This document shows, one piece after another, positions 7,509 to 13,449 of a stretch of DNA of 13,449 nucleotides. The stretch covers positions 1 to 13,449 of the forward strand of contig URPQ01000053.1 of assembly GCA_900549755.1 (NCBI GenBank), in the 5' to 3' direction. The position numbers and the translations under genes were made by a program. The notes beneath the pieces are model-generated. The model did not search any database and was not told the origin of the DNA. It saw only the letters and a program-made list of their open reading frames with translations. Every line of letters begins with the position of its first letter. Positions within the stretch are counted from its first letter, which is position 1. Source of the stretch: an uncultured Oscillospiraceae bacterium. Its GTDB lineage: Bacteria; Bacillota; Clostridia; Oscillospirales; Acutalibacteraceae.

Positions 7509-8177
7509 TTATAGCTCGTCCCATTTAATAGGTGGCTGTCCGCTTGATATAAGTATTTCGTTTGCCTTTGAAAAATGGCGGCAGCCGAAAAATCCGCGAT
7601 ATGCCGAAAGCGGGCTCGGATGCACAGTTATGAGCTTTTTATGTATCGGGTTAGTAATAACCCGCGCCTTTTTCTCGGCGTTTGCGCCCCAAAGCAGAAA
7701 AACTATTGGCGTTTCCTTGCGGTTAAGCTCGGAAATCACTCTGTCGGTAAATATTTCCCAGCCCTTATCCTTATGGCTGTTCGGCTGACCCGCCCTCACG
7801 GTAAGCACGGTGTTCAGCAGCAGCACGCCCTGCTTAGCCCAGCCTGTAAGCTCGCCGTGCTGCGGCATGGTAACGCCTAAATCATCGGTTATTTCCTTAT
7901 ATATATTAACAAGCGAGGGTGGCAGCGGCACGCCTTTTTTAACCGAAAAGCAAAGCCCGTGCGCCTGCCCGGGTCCGTGGTATGGGTCCTGTCCTATTAT
8001 AACGGCGCGGGTATCGGCAAACGAGGTGTATTTAAGCGCGTTGAAAATATCGTACATATCGGGGTATATGCACGTTTTGGAGTATTCCTCTTTCAAAAAG
8101 CTATGCAATTGCCTATAATACGGCTTTTCCCATTCGTCGGCTAAAATGCCGTCCCAGTCGTTACCGAGTCTTACCAT
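7509..8177 (-). CDS. ung: Uracil-DNA glycosylase, family 1
   Basis: A base-excision repair enzyme that removes uracil from DNA. Numbered from the upstream ATG at 8183 (224 residues), the water-activating motif GQDPYHG has catalytic D66, the uracil-binding strand LLLNTVLT has N124, and the HPSPLSAYRGFFG loop (188-200) has H188. All family-1 key residues are present. Two in-frame ATGs occur: 8183 and 8177. The AAGGAG site is only about 1 base from the first but 7 bases from the second, so I choose 8177 (222 residues). The gene overlaps the end of the upstream regulator by 17 bases (23 with the earlier start), which implies translational coupling and co-transcription from the promoter at 8779-8807. 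The convergent terminator at 7446-7486 follows it. Confidence 0.94.
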   Translation of the reverse strand: MVRLGNDWDGILADEWEKPYYRQLHSFLKEEYSKTCIYPDMYDIFNALKYTSFADTRAVIIGQDPYHGPGQAHGLCFSVKKGVPLPPSLVNIYKEITDDLGVTMPQHGELTGWAKQGVLLLNTVLTVRAGQPNSHKDKGWEIFTDRVISELNRKETPIVFLLWGANAEKKARVITNPIHKKLITVHPSPLSAYRGFFGCRHFSKANEILISSGQPPIKWDEL

Positions 8178-8772
8178 CCTCATTCTCCTTCTGCGGCGAT
8201 TTTACAAGCCACGCGCAAAGCAGCACTGCCAGCTGCAGCGGCACGCCTATGCCTAAAATCAGCCATATGTTATAATTCACAAATTGCAGACAGAAGCACA
8301 AAAGCAGCGACCAAATAAACGCCGAAATAATAAGGAAAAGAAATCTTTGCTTATGCCATACGGCGTCGAAAACAATTGAAACGACGAACGACGCGGGAAC
8401 CGCCCAACAGAATAAGGTCCATAAATTGATATGCGCAAATATATCGAAAAATATGTAAAACACGGTAGCAAGCAGCCACACACCGAGAACCGATAAAAGC
8501 GTTATTATGCGTTTTCTTTTCTGGGTAAGTCCGCCGGAGGTTACGCGCGCCGGTTTTGCCTGTTCTTCACCTACAATATAATCCATACTTACGCCGTAAA
8601 GCTTTGCTAATTTATAAAGCACCTCAATGCCCGGCAGAGACTCACCCTGCTCCCATTTTGAAACCGCTTTGTCAGAATAATTGAGCTTTTCGGCAACCTC
8701 AAGCTGGGTGAGCTTGTTTTGCCGCCTTAGCTCCGATAAGTTTTTCGCAATAATTAAATTCAACTTTTCCAT
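8161..8772 (-). CDS. XRE-family transcriptional regulator with four transmembrane helices
   Basis: A 203-residue protein with an N-terminal Cro/CI-type helix-turn-helix (about 5-65; LTQLEVAEKLNYSDKAVSKW at 21-40), a short basic linker, and four predicted membrane helices (about 89-112, 117-139, 143-164, 168-190), ending in a charged tail. It is probably a membrane-tethered DNA-binding regulator; the signal and targets are unknown. I choose the ATG at 8772: an in-frame TTG at 8799 would put the coding start inside the promoter spacer. No ribosome binding site precedes 8772, and the -10 box lies just 6 bases before it, so the transcript should be leaderless. The 3' end overlaps ung. Membrane XRE proteins are common in Firmicutes but mostly uncharacterised. 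Confidence 0.85.
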   Translation of the reverse strand: MEKLNLIIAKNLSELRRQNKLTQLEVAEKLNYSDKAVSKWEQGESLPGIEVLYKLAKLYGVSMDYIVGEEQAKPARVTSGGLTQKRKRIITLLSVLGVWLLATVFYIFFDIFAHINLWTLFCWAVPASFVVSIVFDAVWHKQRFLFLIISAFIWSLLLCFCLQFVNYNIWLILGIGVPLQLAVLLCAWLVKSPQKENEDGKTR

Positions 8773-8778
8773 ACCGAA

Positions 8779-8807
8779 ATTATAGCATATAACCCGCAAT
8801 TAGTCAA
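8779..8807 (-). promoter_or_regulatory. Near-consensus extended -10 promoter of the XRE-ung unit (leaderless)
   Basis: Read on the minus strand, -35 TTGACT (8807-8802) is followed by a 17-base spacer ending in TGC and a perfect -10 TATAAT (8784-8779). Six bases, TTCGGT, separate the -10 from the ATG whose A is at 8772, exactly where transcription should begin. There is no room for a ribosome binding site. Confidence 0.82.
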
Positions 8808-8844
8808 ACCCATACAAACAAATTTAAAAAAAATTAAAAAATGC

Positions 8845-8873
8845 TTGATTTTAGGCTTTTAATATGGTATAAT
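8845..8873 (+). promoter_or_regulatory. rpsB-tsf promoter with extended -10 and AT-rich upstream region
   Basis: -35 TTGATT (8845-8850), a 17-base spacer ending in TGG, and -10 TATAAT (8868-8873) form a strong sigma-A promoter with an extended -10. The A-rich stretch just upstream (about 8817-8843) resembles an UP element, as expected for a ribosomal protein operon. It is divergent from the XRE promoter; the two -35 boxes are about 37 bases apart. Confidence 0.87.
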
Positions 8874-8879
8874 TTATCG

Positions 8880-8996
8880 GCTGTCCGAGTGGGCAGTAAT
8901 AAAAAACACACATTCTGCTTTGAACCGGCAAGGTGTTTTCTTTGAAAATTCCCGGAAAACGGCAGGATGGAGGTAAAACCTTAGGAGGAAAAACAA
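8880..8996 (+). promoter_or_regulatory. rpsB mRNA leader with alternative pairings
   Basis: The predicted 117-nt leader begins with a hairpin (8881-8886 with 8891-8896, one G-U). Downstream, AAAACAC (8903-8909) can pair with GTGTTTT (8933-8939). Alternatively GTTTTC (8935-8940) can pair with GAAAAC (8955-8960) while 8911-8918 pairs with 8962-8969 (8 bp, one wobble). These two folds exclude each other. The ribosome binding site AGGAGG is at 8983-8988. Autoregulation by S2 is known for rpsB leaders in gamma-proteobacteria; here it is only a possibility. Confidence 0.5.
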
Positions 8997-9755
8997 ATGC
9001 CAGCAGTAGTATCAATGAAACAGCTTCTTGAAGCCGGTGTTCATTTCGGACATCAGACAAGACGCTGGAACCCGAAAATGGCGGAGTACATTTTCACAGA
9101 ACGTAACGGAATTTACATCATCGACCTTCAGAAGACCGTTAAAAAGCTTAACGAGGCTTATATGTTTGCCCGCGACATAGCGGCTGAGGGCGGCGATATT
9201 CTTTTCGTCGGCACAAAAAAGCAAGCTCAGGATTCTGTTAAGGAAGAAGCAGAGCACTGCGGAATGCCTTATGTAAACGCGCGTTGGCTCGGCGGTATGC
9301 TCACCAACTTCACCACAATACGCACCCGTATTGCAAGACTTAACCAGCTCCGCGCTATGCGAGACGACGGAACATTTGAGCTTCTCCCCAAAAAGGAAGT
9401 TATAAAGCTCAACCTTGAAATTCAGAAGCTTGAAAAATTCCTCGGCGGTATTCAGGATATGAAGAAGCTCCCCGGAGCGCTCTTTATAGTTGACCCCCGC
9501 AAGGAAAGAATAGCCGTTGCCGAGGCTAAAAAGCTCGGTATTCCGATTATTGCTATTGTAGACACCAACTGCGACCCGGATGAGATTGACGCCGTTATCC
9601 CCGGAAACGACGATGCTATCCGCGCAGTTAAGCTTATAGCCGAGACTATGGCTGCCGCCGTAATCGAGGGCAGACAGGGCGCCGAAATGGGCACCGCCGC
9701 AAATGATGACGAGGAACCCGCTGAGGAGCCCGCAGCAGAGGAAGCTGCTGAATAA
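8997..9755 (+). CDS. rpsB: 30S ribosomal protein S2 (uS2)
   Basis: A structural protein of the small ribosomal subunit, 252 residues, normal length for the family. The N-terminal MKQLLEAGVHFGHQTRRWNP, the ARWLGGMLTNF segment and the GALFIVDPRKE and IVDTNCDPD motifs are characteristic. The C terminus is an acidic Glu/Ala tail of about 20 residues, probably disordered. AGGAGG 8 bases before the ATG decides the start. tsf follows after 19 bases in the standard bacterial rpsB-tsf arrangement, under the promoter at 8845-8873. Confidence 0.98.
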   Translation: MPAVVSMKQLLEAGVHFGHQTRRWNPKMAEYIFTERNGIYIIDLQKTVKKLNEAYMFARDIAAEGGDILFVGTKKQAQDSVKEEAEHCGMPYVNARWLGGMLTNFTTIRTRIARLNQLRAMRDDGTFELLPKKEVIKLNLEIQKLEKFLGGIQDMKKLPGALFIVDPRKERIAVAEAKKLGIPIIAIVDTNCDPDEIDAVIPGNDDAIRAVKLIAETMAAAVIEGRQGAEMGTAANDDEEPAEEPAAEEAAE

Positions 9756-9774
9756 TTCTTAGGAGGAAATAATT

Positions 9775-10686
9775 ATGGCTTTTACCGCTAAAGACGTACA
9801 GGCTTTAAGAGAGAAGACCGGCTGCGGTATGATGGACTGCAAAAAGGCTCTCACCGAGTGCAACGGAGATATGGAAGCAGCAGCTGATTTTCTCCGTGAA
9901 AAGGGACTTGCATCCCAGGCTAAAAAGGCAAGCCGCATAGCTGCCGAGGGTACTGTTTGCGCATACACCAAGAACGGCGTAGGCGCTGTTGTTGAGATTA
10001 ACAGTGAGACCGATTTCGTTGCCAACGGCGACGGATTCAAGGCTCTTGCCGCTGAAATTGCGGAAATCGTTGCCGAGCAGAACCCGGCTGACGTTGACGC
10101 TCTTTTAGCCCTTAAAAAGGACGGAAAGACCGTCGAAGAAAAGGTTCAGGAGCTTTTCCTTGCCGTTCGCGAGAATATTAAGGTTCGCCGCTTTGCCCGC
10201 TATGAGGGTAAGGTCGTATCCTATGTTCATGCAGGCGGAAAAATAGGCGTTCTTGTAAACTTTGATACCGCGCTTGATGCTGATAACGCCGAGTTCGTTC
10301 AGATGGGCAAAAACATTGCAATGCAGATTGCCGCAATGAATCCCGCTTATCTTGATGAGGCTTCCGTTCCGGCAGAAGTGCTTGAAAAGGAAAAGGAAAT
10401 CCTCATTGCACAGATGAAGGAAGACCCGAAAATGGCTAACAAGCCCGAGGCAGTTCTCGGCAAGATTGTTGACGGTAAGATAGGCAAGTACTATAAAGAA
10501 AACTGCCTTATTGACCAGCAGTTCGTTATGGACGGCGAAATTACCGTAGGCAAGTATGTTGAAAACACCGCTAAGGCATTGGGCTCGGATATCAAGATCG
10601 TTTCTTTCGTTCGCTTTGAAAAGGGCGAGGGCATTGAAAAGCGTGTTGACGATTTCGCAGCCGAAGTTGCCGGAATGGTAAAATAA
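9775..10686 (+). CDS. tsf: Translation elongation factor Ts
   Basis: The guanine nucleotide exchange factor that recycles EF-Tu-GDP, 303 residues, full-length bacterial type. The N-terminal UBA-like domain (about 4-40) has LREKTGCGMMDCKKAL. The core begins with the EF-Tu-contacting TDFVAN motif (79-84), where T79-D80-F81-V82 are the conserved residues that insert near the EF-Tu magnesium site. The remaining core subdomain and the C-terminal module IKIVSFVRFEKGEGIEK (near the end) are intact. It has its own strong AGGAGG site (9761-9766), 8 bases before ATG. It is the last gene of the rpsB transcript, which ends at the terminator at 10705-10741. Confidence 0.98.
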   Translation: MAFTAKDVQALREKTGCGMMDCKKALTECNGDMEAAADFLREKGLASQAKKASRIAAEGTVCAYTKNGVGAVVEINSETDFVANGDGFKALAAEIAEIVAEQNPADVDALLALKKDGKTVEEKVQELFLAVRENIKVRRFARYEGKVVSYVHAGGKIGVLVNFDTALDADNAEFVQMGKNIAMQIAAMNPAYLDEASVPAEVLEKEKEILIAQMKEDPKMANKPEAVLGKIVDGKIGKYYKENCLIDQQFVMDGEITVGKYVENTAKALGSDIKIVSFVRFEKGEGIEKRVDDFAAEVAGMVK

Positions 10687-10704
10687 TCACTTTTTAAAGC
10701 TTTT

Positions 10705-10741
10705 GGGAGCTGTTGCAATTATGCAGCGGCTCTCTTTTTTT
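10705..10741 (+). terminator. Intrinsic terminator after tsf
   Basis: A 13-bp stem (10705-10717 with 10722-10734, three G-U wobbles) with loop ATTA is followed by seven consecutive T (10735-10741). It separates the rpsB-tsf and str transcripts. Confidence 0.9.
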
Positions 10742-10782
10742 GTAAATTTTTGCGCGAATTAACATATTTGTCCGCAAAACTC

Positions 10783-10811
10783 TTGACAAACCGCGTTTTT
10801 TGTGTTATTCT
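10783..10811 (+). promoter_or_regulatory. Promoter of the rpsL-rpsG-fusA operon
   Basis: A perfect -35 TTGACA (10783-10788) and -10 TATTCT (10806-10811) are spaced by 17 bases. Transcription should begin near 10818, giving a leader of about 51 nt. Its presence shows the str operon here does not depend on an upstream rpoBC transcript. Confidence 0.8.
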
Positions 10812-10820
10812 TCATTAGTA

Positions 10821-10839
10821 TGCGGCAGTATGCGCCGCA
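10821..10839 (+). promoter_or_regulatory. 5'-terminal hairpin of the rpsL transcript
   Basis: TGCGGC (10821-10826) pairs perfectly with GCCGCA (10834-10839) around a 7-base loop, starting about 3 nt from the predicted transcript start. It could protect the 5' end from nucleases or serve regulation; neither is shown. Confidence 0.55.
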
Positions 10840-10868
10840 ACGAAAATTTTATATTGGGAGGTGTAACA

Positions 10869-11291
10869 GTGCCAACGTTTAACCAATTGGTTCGCAACGG
10901 TCGTGAAACTGTTGAGAAAAAGGCAAAGGCTCCGGCTCTTTTAAAGGGTTATAACTCTATGAAGCGCCGCCAGACCGATAACGATTCTCCGCAGAAGCGC
11001 GGCGTTTGCACAGCCGTAAAGACTTCCACTCCGAAGAAGCCGAACTCAGCGCTCCGTAAAATTGCGAGAGTACGTCTTTCCAACGGAATCGAGGTTTCAG
11101 CCTACATTCCCGGAATAGGTCACAATCTTCAGGAGCACAGCGTTGTTCTTATCAGAGGCGGACGTGTTAGGGATCTCCCCGGTGTGCGTTACCATATCGT
11201 ACGCGGAACCCTTGATACGCAGGGCGTTGCAAAGAGAATGCAGAGCCGTTCAAAGTACGGTGCAAAGCGTCCTAAAGCAGGTGCGAAGTAA
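10869..11291 (+). CDS. rpsL: 30S ribosomal protein S12 (uS12), with Arg at the streptomycin-resistance position
   Basis: A small-subunit protein at the decoding centre that controls tRNA selection accuracy; 140 residues. The TPKKPNSALRK loop (54-64) keeps K56, the equivalent of E. coli K43. The second loop reads GGRVRDLPGVRYH (97-109), with R101 where E. coli, B. subtilis and M. tuberculosis have lysine (K88 counting Met). The start is the GTG at 10869, because GGGAGG (10856-10861) is 7 bases upstream and the sequence then matches the family N terminus MPTFNQLVR. A longer in-frame reading from 10800 would run through the -10 box. It is the first gene of the str operon. Confidence 0.98.
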   Translation: MPTFNQLVRNGRETVEKKAKAPALLKGYNSMKRRQTDNDSPQKRGVCTAVKTSTPKKPNSALRKIARVRLSNGIEVSAYIPGIGHNLQEHSVVLIRGGRVRDLPGVRYHIVRGTLDTQGVAKRMQSRSKYGAKRPKAGAK

Positions 11292-11421
11292 TTTTTAAGT
11301 GAATTATCTCTGCTGCAATTAAGTGCAGCGGCGTTATATATATATTTAACGCCTCTGCCTGGTGCCACGGGGAAAAGCTTCGAGTACCAATGAATTCATT
11401 ACTATGAAGGAGGGAAGTAAA
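11292..11421 (+). promoter_or_regulatory. Structured rpsL-rpsG intercistronic region
   Basis: The 130-base gap holds three hairpins. (1) 11310-11317 pairs with 11324-11331 (8 bp, one wobble). (2) GGCGTTA (11330-11336) pairs with TAACGCC (11347-11353) across an AT-alternating loop. (3) TGGTGC (11360-11365) pairs with GTACCA (11384-11389), enclosing CGGGG (11368-11372) with CTTCG (11378-11382). No T-tract follows any of them, so they are not classical terminators. In E. coli, S7 binds the S12-S7 gap and represses its own synthesis; a similar role here is inference. The S7 ribosome binding site AAGGAGG is at 11407-11413. Confidence 0.55.
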
Positions 11422-11892
11422 GTGCCAAGAAGAGGCTTTGTCGCAAAACGCGACGTATTGCCGGATCCGGTATACAATTCAAAGAAGGTAACCCGCCTTA
11501 TCAACAACATTATGCTTGACGGTAAGAAGGGCGTTGCTCAGCGAATAGTATACGGCGCTTTCGACATTATCAGTGAAAAAACGGGCAAGGACCCGCTTGA
11601 GGTATTTGATCAGGCTATGGAAAATGTTATGCCGCAGCTTGAGGTTAAGGCTGTTCGTAAGGGCGGTGCTACCTACCAGGTGCCTTTTGAGGTTCGTGCC
11701 GAAAGAAAGCAGACCCTCGGTCTGCGCTGGCTGACAACCTACAGCCGCGCCCGTTCAGAGAGAACTATGAAAGAGCGTCTCGCGGGCGAGATTTTAGATG
11801 CCGTAAACGGCATGGGCGGCGCTGTTAAGAAGCGTGAGGATACTCACAAGATGGCAGAGGCCAACAGAGCTTTTGCTCACTACAGATGGTAG
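11422..11892 (+). CDS. rpsG: 30S ribosomal protein S7 (uS7)
   Basis: A primary 16S rRNA-binding protein that nucleates the head of the 30S subunit; 156 residues, the usual bacterial length. The N terminus MPRRGFVAKRDVLPDP, the LINNIMLDGKKG helix, the GGATYQVPFEVR beta ribbon and the TMKERLAGEILDA segment are all family hallmarks. I choose the GTG at 11422 because AAGGAGG ends 8 bases upstream and the length then matches. The frame stays open upstream through an ATG at 11404 and a GTG at 11362. The first would place the ribosome binding site inside the gene, and the second has none. fusA follows after 50 bases. Confidence 0.97.
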   Translation: MPRRGFVAKRDVLPDPVYNSKKVTRLINNIMLDGKKGVAQRIVYGAFDIISEKTGKDPLEVFDQAMENVMPQLEVKAVRKGGATYQVPFEVRAERKQTLGLRWLTTYSRARSERTMKERLAGEILDAVNGMGGAVKKREDTHKMAEANRAFAHYRW

Positions 11893-11942
11893 TTTGTATC
11901 TACTGATATTTTGTTTCCGTTTTATGCGGATTGGAGGTTAAT

Positions 11943-13449
11943 ATGCCAAGAAAAGTATCTCTTGAAATGACAAGAAATATTGGTATAATGGCACATATTG
12001 ACGCCGGTAAAACTACCACCACCGAGCGTATCCTTTTCTATACCGGTATTAACCGTAAGATGGGCGAAACTCACGACGGCGCGTCAACTATGGACTGGAT
12101 GGAGCAGGAGCAGGAAAGAGGTATTACAATTACCTCCGCTGCTACTACTTGCTTCTGGAAAGACCATCGTATCAATATTATCGACACTCCCGGACACGTT
12201 GACTTCACCGTTGAAGTTCAGCGTTCACTCCGCGTGCTTGACGGTTCTGTAACCGTTCTGTGCGCAAAGGGCGGTGTTGAGCCGCAGTCTGAAACCGTTT
12301 GGCGTCAGGCTGATGAATACCACGTACCGAGAATGATATACATCAATAAGATGGATATTATGGGTGCGGATTTCTACCACGTTCTTGATATGATTAAGGA
12401 GCGTTTCAACTGCAACGGTGTTCCGATTCAGCTGCCTATCGGCTCTGAGGACACATTCAGAGGAATCGTCGACCTTGTCAATATGGACGCGGAAATTTAC
12501 TACGATGACCTCGGAAAGGACGTTAGACACGAGCCTATTCCGGAGGATATGGTAGAGCTTGCCAACAAATATCACACCGAGCTTATCGAGCATATTGTTG
12601 AGCAGGATGAAGAACTGATGGAAAAATACTTCGAGGGCGAAGAGCCGTCTGTTGAGCAGATTAAGAAGATAATCCGTCAGTCCACAATAGCTAATAATAT
12701 GGTGCCGATTACCTGCGGTACTTCATACAGAAACAAGGGCGTTCAGCCGCTCCTTGACGCTATTGTCGATTATATGCCGGCTCCGACCGACATTGAGGCT
12801 ATTAAGGGTACCAACCCCGATACAGGGGAGGAAGAGGACAGGCACTCTTCCGATACAGAGCCGTTCTCCGCTCTTGCGTTTAAAATCGCAACCGACCCGT
12901 TCGTTGGTAAGATTTGCTTCTTCCGTGTTTACTCCGGTACTGTTGACGCAGGCTCCGGCGTTTACAACTCGGTTAAGCAGAATAAAGAGCGTATGGGACG
13001 TATCCTGCAAATGCACGCTAACCACCGCGAGGATATTGAAACCTGCTACGCCGGCGATATTGCCGCTGCCGTAGGTCTCAAAAACACCACCACCGGTGAT
13101 ACCCTGTGCGACGAGAAGCACCCGATCATTCTTGAATCGATGAACTTCCCCGAGCCGGTTATCCGCGTTGCTATTGAGCCGAAAACCAAGGCGGGTCAGG
13201 AAAAAATGGGCCTTGCCCTTGCAAAGCTTGCCGAAGAAGACCCGACCTTTAAGTGCTATACCGATGAAGAGACCGGTCAGACCATTATCGCCGGTATGGG
13301 TGAGTTACACCTTGAAATAATCGTTGACCGTCTTCTCCGTGAATTTAAGGTAGAGGCAAACGTGGGCGCACCGCAGGTTGCTTATAAAGAGAGCATCCGT
13401 AAAAAGGTTGACCACGAAACCAAGTATAAGCGCCAGTCAGGCGGTTCCG
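11943..13449 (+). CDS. fusA: Translation elongation factor G (3' end beyond window)
   Basis: A ribosomal translocase GTPase. About 502 of an expected ~700 residues are present; the frame is open at the window edge. GTPase motifs are intact: G1 AHIDAGKT (17-24), G2 RGITI (59-63), G3 DTPGH (81-85), G4 NKMD (135-138). The effector-side sequence GVEPQSETVWRQAD (111-124) is typical of EF-G. The G domain is followed by domain II (ALAFKIATDPFVGK at its start), domain III ending near GMGELHLEIIVDRL, and the first residues of domain IV. GGAGG (11933-11937) lies 5 bases before the ATG. Its place after rpsL-rpsG marks it as the housekeeping copy, not a tetracycline-protection paralogue. Confidence 0.97.
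   Translation, partial: MPRKVSLEMTRNIGIMAHIDAGKTTTTERILFYTGINRKMGETHDGASTMDWMEQEQERGITITSAATTCFWKDHRINIIDTPGHVDFTVEVQRSLRVLDGSVTVLCAKGGVEPQSETVWRQADEYHVPRMIYINKMDIMGADFYHVLDMIKERFNCNGVPIQLPIGSEDTFRGIVDLVNMDAEIYYDDLGKDVRHEPIPEDMVELANKYHTELIEHIVEQDEELMEKYFEGEEPSVEQIKKIIRQSTIANNMVPITCGTSYRNKGVQPLLDAIVDYMPAPTDIEAIKGTNPDTGEEEDRHSSDTEPFSALAFKIATDPFVGKICFFRVYSGTVDAGSGVYNSVKQNKERMGRILQMHANHREDIETCYAGDIAAAVGLKNTTTGDTLCDEKHPIILESMNFPEPVIRVAIEPKTKAGQEKMGLALAKLAEEDPTFKCYTDEETGQTIIAGMGELHLEIIVDRLLREFKVEANVGAPQVAYKESIRKKVDHETKYKRQSGGS

Noticed and set aside
8773..8799. Nine extra residues on the XRE regulator from a TTG at 8799
   Set aside because: The TTG lies inside the promoter spacer, so it would not be in the mRNA.
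10800..10868. Longer S12 reading frame starting at 10800
   Set aside because: It runs through the -10 box and the leader hairpin. GGGAGG followed by GTG at 10869 gives the family N terminus and length.
11362..11421. S7 extended upstream to GTG 11362 or ATG 11404
   Set aside because: The upstream starts have no usable ribosome binding site, and AAGGAGG would be inside the coding region. S7 from 11422 is exactly 156 residues.
11943..13449. Ribosome-protection tetracycline resistance protein instead of EF-G
   Set aside because: Its place in the str operon and the G-domain sequence are those of housekeeping EF-G.
1..13449. Mobile element, CRISPR array, tRNA or rRNA
   Set aside because: No transposase, integrase, spaced direct-repeat array, clover-leaf or rRNA sequence was found on either strand.

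Overview
The window looks like chromosome of an anaerobic, Gram-positive, Clostridia-type Firmicute. An Oscillospiraceae/Ruminococcaceae-like gut bacterium is my guess. The reasons are a cohesin/dockerin gene pair, an A-type flavoprotein, strong AGGAGG ribosome binding sites, sigma-A-type promoters and the form of the ribosomal proteins. No rRNA, tRNA, CRISPR array, transposase or phage gene is visible. No gap between genes exceeds 300 bases.

Region 1 (1-7490, plus strand) is probably one transcription unit. A consensus promoter at 103-131 is followed by five closely spaced genes: a secreted cell-wall glucosaminidase with a C-terminal dockerin, a membrane-anchored cohesin protein, an FprA-type flavodiiron protein, the potassium-uptake regulator TrkA, and its channel partner TrkH. 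A strong hairpin terminator at 7446-7486 closes the unit and probably also serves the convergent genes. The first two genes make a plausible enzyme-receptor pair: the hydrolase would dock onto the cohesin of the next gene product and so be held at the membrane/wall interface. Sharing a transcript with an O2/NO-detoxifying flavoprotein and a K+ uptake system suggests a link between wall remodelling, turgor and stress (inference). Upstream of the promoter, at 30-76, are two perfect 9-bp inverted repeats that interlock in pseudoknot order and are unexplained.

Region 2 (7509-8807, minus strand) holds a membrane-tethered XRE-family regulator whose end overlaps uracil-DNA glycosylase (ung). The regulator's near-consensus promoter is so close to its ATG that the mRNA is predicted to be leaderless.

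Region 3 (8845-13449, plus strand) is translation machinery: rpsB-tsf with its own promoter, a 117-nt leader and a terminator, then rpsL-rpsG-fusA (the str operon) with its own promoter and a structured rpsL-rpsG gap. fusA runs off the window end. The S12 protein carries arginine where most bacteria have lysine (E. coli K88 counting Met), the substitution that gives streptomycin resistance in other species. Promoter, leader and start-codon calls come from reading the bases by eye; family assignments come from recognised motifs, not database searches.
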